Source of the DNA: Rhodanobacter ginsengisoli
Lineage (GTDB): Bacteria; Pseudomonadota; Gammaproteobacteria; Xanthomonadales; Rhodanobacteraceae
Direction: 5' to 3'
NCBI RefSeq assembly: GCF_042657065.1
Contig: NZ_JBHSNF010000002.1
Coordinates: 372,001-436,000, forward strand
DNA length: 64,000 nucleotides
Numbering within the stretch: position 1 is the stretch's first letter; the number at the start of each line of letters is the position of its first letter. Of the stretch, positions 1 through 6,205 are shown piece by piece. A program made the position numbers and the translations under genes. The notes under the pieces were generated by a model. It was not told the origin of the DNA and searched no databases. It saw nothing but the letters and a program-made list of their open reading frames with translations.

Positions 1-582
1 CATGATCTGGAAACGCCCCCAGGATGCGGATTCGAGCGCAGCCGCGGCATCGAGTACATAGGCCCTTTCCAGCTTGCCGTACTGCGCGGAAAACTTTCCG
101 TACCCGCCCGCCAGACTGTTGGATATGTCGGGATGGCGCTTGTCGTAACGCCCCTGCGTCAATCGGTGGAAGTAATGCCGCTCGAACAGGATGCGCGGCC
201 GCCCATAGTCGTCGAAAGCCGAACCCGCCGTCTCCACCTCGGCCACCGCCTGGATGGCAGCCACTTCCACACCCAGCAGTGCGGCGGCATCGGCATAGTC
301 CTGGGCGCTGATCCCGCGCTTCGGGTTGAGACACATGCGAAACAGGAACGACACATCCGGCGCCGGCGTGGGCAAGCTCCCGGCCAGGCACACACCGGCT
401 CCCATGCCGCTGATAGCAAACCCCGCCGTGGGGAAAAGCATGGGCGACGCTGCCAGCGGCGAGCGGAACACGCTCGATGCGGGCACGCCTGAAAACAGCA
501 TCGGCTGCCCGCCTCCCCGCATCGCCATTTGTTCGCCCCACAAGGTCGGACCGGGAATCCGGAAGTTCGCCATGGCCATCAT
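1..582 (-). CDS. N-acetylmuramidase (DUF3380) family protein, 3' part cut by window edge
   Basis: The reverse strand reads open from an ATG near 582 (alternatives at 579 and 573) to the window edge, about 194 residues with no stop seen. The second half matches the DUF3380/muramidase family: a GVEVAAIQAVAEVE helix, then GRPRILFERHYFHRL with the expected acidic residue, then GGYG, and finally SASWGRFQIM at the edge. The family cleaves the glycan backbone of peptidoglycan. The first 90 residues are Gly/Pro/Met-rich, are not a Sec signal peptide, and are not recognised. That suggests delivery by another route (phage-type lysis or a contractile secretion system) or an unusual adaptor, which is inference. 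An in-frame stop just upstream limits the start. Only the C-terminal end is missing. Confidence 0.8.
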   Translation of the reverse strand, partial: MMAMANFRIPGPTLWGEQMAMRGGGQPMLFSGVPASSVFRSPLAASPMLFPTAGFAISGMGAGVCLAGSLPTPAPDVSFLFRMCLNPKRGISAQDYADAAALLGVEVAAIQAVAEVETAGSAFDDYGRPRILFERHYFHRLTQGRYDKRHPDISNSLAGGYGKFSAQYGKLERAYVLDAAAALESASWGRFQIM

Positions 583-699
583 CCCCGTTCACATACGTGT
601 GGTTCCGCCATCATACGCGGTGCGAGTGCTCTCGAAAGACCGTACCAATGCAATCACAACATTGGATGGCGGGACTGAAGGCGTGGAAGGCCTCGAATG

Positions 700-717
700 A
701 AGGTGTCAGGGACAATT
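700..717. repeat. Dispersed repeat AGGTGTCAGGGACAATT, copy 1
   Basis: AGGTGTCAGGGACAATT at 701-717 recurs inverted with one change at 743-762 and again inverted at 3738-3753. The first two copies form an inverted pair around a 25-base centre. Such palindromic intergenic units resemble the repeats mobilised by REP-associated tyrosine transposases (RAYT) in xanthomonads. No transposase of that type lies in the window. Confidence 0.6.
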
Positions 718-723
718 CAGGCG

Positions 724-867
724 CTACGCGCGGCTGCCTCCAAATTGTTCCTGACACCTTTTCGCCAGCGTCTTGGCGACGGTGGCTTGGCTCTGCCCTC
801 CCTCGACCAGGCCCACCGCCTCTCGCTTGAATTCGAGCGTATAGCGCGCCCGTATTGCTTTCGTCAT
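724..867 (-). pseudogene. IS3-family transposase OrfA, N-terminal fragment
   Basis: From the ATG at 867 the reverse strand encodes MTKAIRARYTLEFKREAV followed by GLVEGGQSQATVAKTL, the N-terminal helix-turn-helix of an IS3-family OrfA. The similarity stops abruptly after about 35 residues where the sequence runs into the dispersed repeat at 743-762. The frame then ends at a TAG at 724. A full OrfA has about 90-100 residues and is followed by OrfB with a DDE domain, and neither remainder is present. This is a dead remnant. Confidence 0.8.
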
Positions 868-934
868 GTTGTTCTCCTTGCGTGGATTGAATCACACGGC
901 AAGGGATACATTTTTCGGGGGCAAGGTCACTCCA
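762..934 (-). mobile_element. IS3-family insertion sequence remnant (left end)
   Basis: The remnant comprises the first third of orfA plus its upstream terminus. Reading the reverse strand from 934 gives TGGAGTGACCTTGCCCCCG, which looks like an IS3-type terminal inverted repeat, about 67 bases before the orfA start. The other end is missing: the element is truncated at about 762, exactly where the AATTGTTCCTGACACC repeat begins. The outer boundary at 934 is inferred from the resemblance to known termini. Confidence 0.6.
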
Positions 935-978
935 CTTGGATCGCCGCGTCGACAGCCCTCGGAGTCAACGGACCAGTA

Positions 979-1003
979 TTAATTACCTCCGTCCCCTTTA
1001 ATT
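979..1003. repeat. AT-rich inverted repeat around CCGTCCCC
   Basis: TTAATTACCTCCGTCCCC followed by TTTAATTA forms a short palindrome (TTAATTA...TTTAATTA) around a CCTCCGTCCCC core. It is like degenerate RAYT-associated repeats scattered in gammaproteobacterial intergenic DNA. It sits only a few bases outside the 81-bp direct repeat copy at 1010-1090. Confidence 0.4.
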
Positions 1004-1009
1004 ACATGC

Positions 1010-1090
1010 AAGAAAAGCCCCGCGACGCGGGGCTGTCCTGACATATGCGGCCGGGAGCGACGGGCGATCAGGCGGTCGCGGGTTCGGCCG
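1010..1090 (-). repeat. 81-bp direct repeat, outer copy (duplicated 3' end of the gene at 2620-3105)
   Basis: Positions 1010-1090 match 2562-2642 at 80 of 81 bases; the single difference is G at 1034 against T at 2586. The repeat contains the intrinsic terminator and the last seven codons (...AEPATA-stop) of the gene that ends at 2620. The second copy is part of the intact gene, so this copy is the duplicate. Together they frame a 1.5 kb insert holding one unknown gene, the footprint expected of an attachment-site duplication or of a recombination-generated duplication. No integrase is visible. Confidence 0.9.
1016..1034 (-). terminator. Duplicated intrinsic terminator hairpin
   Basis: AGCCCCGCGACGCGGGGCT is a perfect hairpin with A-rich flank on its left, so reading leftwards it ends in a T-run. 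It is the copy of the terminator at 2568-2586 and would also stop leftward transcription from the gene at 1118-2389. Confidence 0.75.
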
Positions 1091-1117
1091 TTCAAGGGGC
1101 TCTGACCCGGATAGCTG

Positions 1118-2389
1118 CTATTTGGGCTTGACCAGCTGCGCGGTATGCGGTCCTGATGCCATCACGATGTCCTGGTGCAGCTCGCGCAGCACGCGCAGAT
1201 CCGAGAATGTCGCCGCGTACTTGTGGGAGAGATTGAACGCTAGCGCAAAGAGCCATGGGTACTCGATCTGCGTCCAGGTTACGTCCAGTCCCTGGTACTT
1301 GATCATCAGACTGCTGTTCATCGGTCCGCGCAGTACGGCATATTTCAGCGCCCCGACCTGGCGTGGCGCCTCTATCGGCGACGATTCCCGCGCACTCTCC
1401 GGTGACGATGAACTCGACGAACTCGGCAAAGCCTCTTTCGATGACAGGCTGGGCTTGGCGACCAGACTCGGTGCGCCGATCTTCGGCGACGACGCCATCA
1501 TCGGCGACGACGAACTCGACGAAGCCTCTTGCGACGACAAGCTGGGCTTGGTGACCAGGCTCGGTGCGCCGATCTTCGGCGACGATGTCGACATCCCGCC
1601 ACGACCGTAGGTGCTGGTCGGGCGCGTCATCGGCATCGGGCTTCTACTCGAAAGGCTTGAAAATCCGGTCGTGGGCGCGCTCGACAGGCGTGGCGTCGAG
1701 CCACCGCCGATCGGCGGCTCGCTCCTGCCAAGCTTCGGGGTCACGTCGATGGCGACGATCTTGCCCACCTCGCCCAGCAGATTGCCCATGTGGGGTAGCG
1801 GCGCCGTGATCATCAATGCTGGTTGGCGCCCGCCGAGGAACGTCACCAGTGCGCGCGCCGCGAAGCAATGCAGCACCAGCGAGATGCCCTTGGCCGGCTT
1901 GCCGCGGTAGAAGTCCGGCGTCCCTTCGAGCTGGGCCTTGATCAGGGGCGGCAGCCCCGACAGATTGGCGACGGACAACAGGGGCGATCGGAAGATGCCC
2001 ATGTGCGTCACGGCGGGGAAGTCGCGGTCCGTAGCGCTGGTAGTGACCGTCATGCACATCTGGATGTTAATCATCTTGCGCACGTCGTTCGTCTCGACCG
2101 TCGCCAGGTCGAAAGTCGAATACACCACGTAGACGCACGCGCTGGGAGCGTCGATCAGTTCGAGCCCGTTCGTGAAGCCCTTGATGGCCGTCTCGACCTC
2201 GGACGTGTGAGGGACGAGTCGGGCGCAGGCCTTCATCGCCCCCGCATAATCGTTCCAGAACTTCCAGTTCAAGTGCGTGAGCGGTTCCATGACGAACAGC
2301 ACTCGATGCATCAAGCCGGCGCGAAACTCGCCCTTGCCGAGGCTCGCCGGTTCCACGAGCACCATGTCCTTGTATCCGAAGACTTTCAT
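1118..2389 (-). CDS. Unknown protein with Ser/Pro-rich tandem-repeat linker, inside the direct-repeat cassette
   Basis: A 423-residue open frame begins with ATG at 2389, preceded by AGGAG at a 6-base spacing, so it is a well-supported gene. No family is recognised. Residues 1-220 look globular (MKVFGYKDMVLVEPASLGKG at the start) with no signal peptide or clear membrane helix. Residues about 240-345 are low complexity: polyserine runs and two copies of a SSPKIGAPSLV-KPSLSS unit 31 codons apart. The last 75 residues look globular again (ALKYAVLRGPMNSSLMIKYQ). The layout of two folded parts joined by a flexible Ser/Pro linker suits an adaptor or delivered protein, but that is inference. It lies wholly between the two 81-bp direct repeats, so it is probably the cargo of the duplication event. 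It is transcribed toward the muramidase gene. Confidence 0.75.
   Translation of the reverse strand: MKVFGYKDMVLVEPASLGKGEFRAGLMHRVLFVMEPLTHLNWKFWNDYAGAMKACARLVPHTSEVETAIKGFTNGLELIDAPSACVYVVYSTFDLATVETNDVRKMINIQMCMTVTTSATDRDFPAVTHMGIFRSPLLSVANLSGLPPLIKAQLEGTPDFYRGKPAKGISLVLHCFAARALVTFLGGRQPALMITAPLPHMGNLLGEVGKIVAIDVTPKLGRSEPPIGGGSTPRLSSAPTTGFSSLSSRSPMPMTRPTSTYGRGGMSTSSPKIGAPSLVTKPSLSSQEASSSSSSPMMASSPKIGAPSLVAKPSLSSKEALPSSSSSSSPESARESSPIEAPRQVGALKYAVLRGPMNSSLMIKYQGLDVTWTQIEYPWLFALAFNLSHKYAATFSDLRVLRELHQDIVMASGPHTAQLVKPK
1429..1591 (-). repeat. 93-bp tandem repeat inside the unknown gene
   Basis: GCCTCTTTCGATGACAGGCT at 1431 and GCCTCTTGCGACGACAAGCT at 1524 start two near-identical units, each running into CTCGGTGCGCCGATCTTCGG. 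The period is 93 bases, 31 codons, so the reading frame is kept. Serine runs of different length separate the copies, as expected for slippage-prone coding repeats. Confidence 0.75.
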
Positions 2390-2561
2390 CGATCGCTCCT
2401 ATACGTCGACCCGGTCCGGGTGCATGAGTGACGCAGTGTGCCGCGCCGCAGCTCAGCCGACCACCCGCTTCCACATCCCCGTCTCCGCTCGCCCCTGCAT
2501 GAGGTCATCTTGGCGCCGGTCCGCGGACGGCAAGGAAAGGCCGCATGATTGCCACCCGCAA

Positions 2562-2642
2562 AAGAAAAGCCCCGCGACGCGGGGCTTTCCTGACATATGC
2601 GGCCGGGAGCGACGGGCGATCAGGCGGTCGCGGGTTCGGCCG
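2562..2642 (-). repeat. 81-bp direct repeat, native copy
   Basis: This is the partner of 1010-1090 (80/81 identical). It spans the terminator and the C-terminal codons of the conserved gene at 2620-3105 and is the presumed original site. The insert between the copies is 1471 bases. Confidence 0.9.
2568..2586 (-). terminator. Intrinsic terminator of the gene at 2620-3105
   Basis: A perfect GC hairpin AGCCCCGCGACGCGGGGCT is followed, reading leftwards, by TTTTCTTTTG. It lies 34 bases beyond the stop codon. Confidence 0.85.
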
Positions 2643-3105
2643 GGGCGGGTGCCGGGGAGGGGTGCGAGCCGCGGGCGAAGCGGGTGGCGAGCATCCGGCG
2701 CAGGTCGTCCACGCCCTGCCCCTTGCCGGTGACCTTGAGCACGGCGTAACCCTCCAGCGCGTTGGTCATCAGGTCGCTGCCCACCGCCATCTGGGTGTCG
2801 TCGCCGCGCTGGCTCAGCTTGGACAGCCGCGCCAGGCGCGGGCGCAGCGCGTCCAGCGTGGCCAGATCGCGGCGGTAGGCCGGCAGGTCGAAATTGACCG
2901 GCAGGATGGCGAGGTTCTCGCCGAACACGGCATCCGCCTTGCGGCAGAACGCCTCGGACTTGTCGCCCATCTTGGTGAGCCCCTGCCGCTGATCCGGGGT
3001 CAGCGCCAGCAGGCCGGTGAGGCTGGCCTCCAGCGCGGTGAGGGCGGCGTCGACGGCGGCGAGCGCATCGGCGGTGAAATCGAGATCGACCAGGTTCTGG
3101 GCCAT
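2620..3105 (-). CDS. Conserved hypothetical protein (161 aa)
   Basis: The start ATG at 3105 follows AGGGAAG. The product begins MAQNLVDLDFTADALAAVDA and is a helical protein with a motif LTKMGDKSEAFCRKADAV. The same pattern recurs in small uncharacterised proteins of xanthomonads and other bacteria, from memory of the family rather than a search. No signal peptide or membrane segment is visible. The last residues (PAPAPAEPATA) are an alanine/proline tail. The frame stays open to 3588, but that upstream part is made of the 21-bp repeat array and is not counted. Its 3' end is duplicated at 1010-1090. Confidence 0.75.
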   Translation of the reverse strand: MAQNLVDLDFTADALAAVDAALTALEASLTGLLALTPDQRQGLTKMGDKSEAFCRKADAVFGENLAILPVNFDLPAYRRDLATLDALRPRLARLSKLSQRGDDTQMAVGSDLMTNALEGYAVLKVTGKGQGVDDLRRMLATRFARGSHPSPAPAPAEPATA

Positions 3106-3338
3106 TGGAGATACTTCCCTGACAAGCCGGCCGATTGCCGGCCCACGCAGGCTACTGGCCTGCATCGCCCCGCCATGTAGCCCCAAACCCCACCCGCCTG
3201 TGGGTACACGCCGAAATGGCAGGTGGCATGCACCGACGCGAGAGCGAGAGACGCCCTGCGCCACCCCGCCGGCACCGGCCACCCACCTCCCCACCCTCCC
3301 CCGCGCAACGCCGGGCCCCGCCCGCAAGGGTTGCCACC

Positions 3339-3680
3339 TTGCGCGCAAGCGCCAGACCTTCGTTCGCCACCGCGCGACCTTCGCCGGCAAGCGAAAAACC
3401 CCCAGGCGCAAGGCCAGAGACCTTCGCGCGCGAAGGTCCCCAACTGCATCCGCAAAGGTCAAACCGTCGCCCACAACCCCAATACCCTTGCGCGCGACCC
3501 AAAAACCTTCGCGCGCGAAGTCGCGACCCTTGCGGTTGCAAGGTCGCGAACGTTGCGCGCGAAGGTTTGAGCCTTGCACGCGAAGCATGGAGCCTTGCGT
3601 GCAACGGTTTGGGGGTTGCGCGCAAGGCTTGGGAGGTTCGCGCGTGGGGGTTTGGGGGTTGCGGGTGGGTTGGTGGGGCT
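3339..3680. repeat. Degenerate 21-bp tandem array with TTGCGCGCAA palindromic core
   Basis: Around fifteen successive units begin with TTGCGCGCAAGG-like or TTCGCGCGCGAAGG-like palindromes, spaced mostly 21 bases (20-23). Examples are units starting at 3339, 3488, 3508, 3530, 3553, 3574, 3595, 3616 and 3637. Left units are C-rich and right units G-rich between the palindromes, so strand composition flips across the array. The 20-, 22- and 23-base units break any heptad reading frame, which argues against a repeat protein. It lies directly upstream of the gene at 2620-3105. The whole 3106-3971 gap holds no convincing gene. Confidence 0.75.
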
Positions 3681-3737
3681 TGGTTGCCGCTTGGATGGGC
3701 TTGGGAGTCAGCCAGCAGGAAAGCTCGGCACGCTAAG

Positions 3738-3774
3738 AATTGTCCCTGACACCGTTCTTATGACACCGTTCTTA
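3738..3774. repeat. Dispersed repeat copy 3 plus 14-bp tandem duplication
   Basis: AATTGTCCCTGACACC (3738-3753) is the inverse of the element at 701-717. It overlaps two head-to-tail copies of TGACACCGTTCTTA (3747-3760 and 3761-3774). It marks the right side of the repeat-rich gap. Confidence 0.65.
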
Positions 3775-3971
3775 GCTTGCGCCTGACTCCTGCCGGTGCG
3801 CGCCTGACTCGTGGGGCGTGGTCAGCGCGCCTAACACCAGGTACAAGCGATAGCAGCGTGTCGCCCGCTGGTGTGTAGGGCTTTTCTCTATCTCACCGGG
3901 ACACTTGAATGGGAGTAATGATGGGAGAAAGATCAAGCTTGCCCAATGCCGGGCAAGCAAAGGAACAGGTC

Positions 3972-4112
3972 ATGCCCAACAAGAAAGGACCGCCAGACTA
4001 TCGTGATTCGGGCACGGGAAAGTTCGTCCCGGAGAAATATGCCGAGAAGCATCCGAAGACGACTGAGAAAGAACACAACCGGCCACCACCGCCGCCATCG
4101 AAGAAGAAGTAG
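3972..4112 (+). CDS. Small basic/acidic protein, 46 aa, unknown function
   Basis: The ATG at 3972 follows AAAGGAACAGG. The product starts MPNKKGPPDYRDSGTGKFV and continues PEKYAEKHPKTTEKE, ending in a PPPPP-SKKK tail. The YRDSGTG-FV-KYAEKHPKTT pattern recurs in very small uncharacterised proteins of bacteria and phages (recalled, not searched). It is highly charged, with no membrane helix and a disordered look. A strong terminator follows within six bases, supporting a real transcription unit. An in-frame ATG at 3909 would add 21 residues without a good ribosome site. Confidence 0.65.
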   Translation: MPNKKGPPDYRDSGTGKFVPEKYAEKHPKTTEKEHNRPPPPPSKKK

Positions 4113-4117
4113 CAACC

Positions 4118-4146
4118 AAGCCCTCGCGCATGCGGGGGCTTTTTTG
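4118..4146 (+). terminator. Intrinsic terminator of the 46-aa gene
   Basis: AAGCCCTCGCGCATGCGGGGGCTT hairpin followed by TTTTT. Confidence 0.9.
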
Positions 4147-4224
4147 TTCGCAGTGGCGCCCGTCCTGCGATAGGTGAATACTTGCAGCAAGCCTTCAATG
4201 GCAGGGACAGCAACAGGGGACAAG

Positions 4225-4599
4225 ATGAAGATTCTTGTGGGCATCGCGCTTATCGGCGCGCTCGCCGGGTGCAGCACGTACCAGGCACATAGCAACCTGC
4301 AGAAGCCTTACGCGCCGACGAACGCCAAACAGGTGCAAATCCTCTACTCGCCACCGCAGCGCGCATACACCTCCATCGGCATCGTCTCGGCCAACCGCTA
4401 TAAACCCGGCTGGACTGACCCCACGGTCAGCGACGCCATCCCGCAGCTACAAGCCGCAGGCGCGCAGATTGGCGCTGACGCCGTGATCGTGCGCAGCGAC
4501 CGCAGCAACAACGACCGGCATGTCGTTGTTGAGGGTGAGGCGATCAAATTCACGAGCGACTACGAACATCGTCAAGGGAATGTCAGTACTGGCCATTGA
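4225..4599 (+). CDS. Small predicted outer-membrane lipoprotein (124 aa)
   Basis: The start at ATG 4225 follows CAGGGGA and gives a classic lipoprotein signal: MKILVGIALIGALAGCSTYQ, with lipobox ALAGC and the acylated Cys at residue 16. Ser after the Cys favours the outer membrane. The mature part has VQILYSPPQRAYTSIGIVSA, then a segment ending AQIGADAVIVRSD. This layout recalls small stress-linked lipoproteins with a YbjQ/RcsF-like fold (assignment tentative). The next gene starts 58 bases after the stop. Codon use here is closer to the GC-rich host than in the following gene. Confidence 0.7.
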   Translation: MKILVGIALIGALAGCSTYQAHSNLQKPYAPTNAKQVQILYSPPQRAYTSIGIVSANRYKPGWTDPTVSDAIPQLQAAGAQIGADAVIVRSDRSNNDRHVVVEGEAIKFTSDYEHRQGNVSTGH

Positions 4600-4657
4600 C
4601 GCTCTAGCTACTGCGCCAATAGTTGGAGTGTCGTCTTACACACAGGGGTTAGCCACA

Positions 4658-5887
4658 ATGAATGATGAGCAAAGTTCCGCATCGAACGAAACCAGTTCAC
4701 AGAAATTAGGCGAAGACGTCGGCGTGGCGCAGGCTCAGGCTCAGGCGCAGATTTTAGAATTCGTGGCCTCGGCCCGATCGGCTCATGAAAGCGCAAAAGC
4801 GTCCGAAGATGACGCAAAGAGCGTAATCAATCAGCTCAAACAAATATTGACTGAGGCCAAGGAAGCATCCGACAAAATCTCAGAAGCAACACCGAAATTT
4901 GCTGCCGCGGCGACAGAGGTTGAGCTTAAGCGATCTGCTGTCGCAACAGCGGCGACGGAAGTTGAAGTTAAGCGATCTGCTGTCGCAATACATGCAAAGC
5001 AAATTGATGACGATCAAAAACGAGCGACCGAAGTGCGAGGCGAGCTGGGTGCTTTGCTCGTCAGCGCAAAGCAGACGCAGGCCGAAGCAGATGGATTGAA
5101 GCAAGGTGTGGAGAATGCGAAAACTTCTGCCTCTCAAGCCGGTGCAGACATCCTAGCGACCAAGGCGACAGTGGATGAAAATGCTAAAGCAGTGGCTGCT
5201 ACCTTGGCCGCATCAAATACTGCATCCGAAAAGACAAAAGGACTGGCGGACATAGCGGAGGCAGTAGGGCAGCGCGTCAAAGACTATGAAGCAAAGCTGC
5301 TCGAACTAGGTGCACAATATGATGCTCAACTTGAAGCGATCAAATCTCTACTCCCTGCGGCTACCAGCGCGGGCCTCGCCTCCGCCTTTGACCAACGCCG
5401 CAAAACATTTTTGAACCCTGGAAAACGCTGGCAATGGTTGTTCGTGGGTTCGGTAGTCGTTCTGGCAATCTTGGCATTTGTAAGTCTCGTAGAAGCGTAC
5501 CTGCATGGACCAGAGTTGACGTATCAGCAGCTATTGACGGGCTGGCTTTCGCGAATTCCATTTGTAGCGGCGCTCGTGTGGCTTGCAATGCATGCTAGTC
5601 GAGAATCCGCGCTAGCAAAGCGACTGGAGGAGGACTACGGATTCAAAGTTTCTGTTGCTTCGTCCTTTCAGGGTTTTCAAGAGCAAATGAAGATTATTGG
5701 AGGCTCCGCCGCTGGGAATGAGCCGTTAAAGACGTTGTGCGACGCAACGCTCGCTCAGATTACAAATCCCCCTGGCCGCATTTATGAGAAGCACTCGCTC
5801 ATCGTGTCACCTACTACGGAACTGGTGAAAGCAGCCAGTGCATTCGTGGAAGCAGCAAAGGCCGCAAAGTTTCCAATTGGCGGTTGA
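4658..5887 (+). CDS. Coiled-coil membrane protein of unknown function (409 aa)
   Basis: The start at ATG 4658 gives MNDEQSSASNETSSQK. Residues about 20-240 are an alanine/lysine/glutamate-rich coiled coil with a duplicated AATEVE-KRSAVA unit. Two membrane helices follow at about 258-280 (WLFVGSVVVLAILAFVSLVE) and 298-315 (PFVAALVWLAMHAS). A 90-residue cytoplasmic tail starts SALAKRLEEDYGFKVSVA. The topology (long soluble coil, hairpin in the membrane, short tail) resembles sensors or scaffolds but matches no named family that I can identify. The DNA is visibly AT-richer than the flanks, suggesting acquisition. A frame open to 4520 overlaps the lipoprotein and was not used. Confidence 0.75.
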   Translation: MNDEQSSASNETSSQKLGEDVGVAQAQAQAQILEFVASARSAHESAKASEDDAKSVINQLKQILTEAKEASDKISEATPKFAAAATEVELKRSAVATAATEVEVKRSAVAIHAKQIDDDQKRATEVRGELGALLVSAKQTQAEADGLKQGVENAKTSASQAGADILATKATVDENAKAVAATLAASNTASEKTKGLADIAEAVGQRVKDYEAKLLELGAQYDAQLEAIKSLLPAATSAGLASAFDQRRKTFLNPGKRWQWLFVGSVVVLAILAFVSLVEAYLHGPELTYQQLLTGWLSRIPFVAALVWLAMHASRESALAKRLEEDYGFKVSVASSFQGFQEQMKIIGGSAAGNEPLKTLCDATLAQITNPPGRIYEKHSLIVSPTTELVKAASAFVEAAKAAKFPIGG

Positions 5888-6205
5888 ATCAAACTTACCC
5901 AAAGAACTCCAGTCGCAGTGCACATTGATTGCTCTCGTGACCGGGACCATCTTCGAACTCGAAGCATTCGACGGGTCAGCGTTCAACCGCTTACCCGAAT
6001 CGGCCTGGTTGCCCAGCGATTACGCTGCCAGCAGTCTTGCATCGGCCAGCTTGGCGGCCTTGGCATCCAAGGTAAGCATGGGCAAGATCGGGGTCAGAGT
6101 TGACTTTCTTAGGGTCAGTCTCAAAGGAAGTGCATTCTGACCCCTGTTTCCCACCTTTATTCGCCCACACTCCTTCACATCGACTCTAACCCTGAGGCTT
6201 CCTGA
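5888..6205. other. Convergent intergenic gap
   Basis: The 318 bases between two convergent unknown genes hold no convincing coding frame. The only structure seen is the inverted repeat at 6090-6144. Confidence 0.6.
6090..6144. repeat. GGGGTCAGA inverted repeat (RAYT/REP-like)
   Basis: GGGGTCAGAGTTGACTTTC (6090-6108) faces GGAAGTGCATTCTGACCCC (6126-6144), which reads GGGGTCAGAATGCACTTCC on the other strand. A further GGGTCAG lies in the loop at 6112. GGGGTCAGAGT-type arms are typical of the palindromic repeats associated with RAYT transposases in xanthomonads (recalled). It could also act as a terminator for the convergent genes. Confidence 0.65.

Noticed and set aside
1010..2642. Integrase or excisionase gene within the repeat-bounded cassette
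   Set aside because: The only supported frame is the 423-residue unknown protein, which has no tyrosine or serine recombinase signature.
3106..3588. N-terminal extension of the 161-aa gene through the 21-bp array
   Set aside because: The array has 20-, 22- and 23-base units that would shift a heptad-repeat frame, and a good ribosome site lies before ATG 3105.
3339..3680. CRISPR array
   Set aside because: Unit length is 21 with degenerate palindromes and no alternation of constant repeats and unique spacers; no cas genes.
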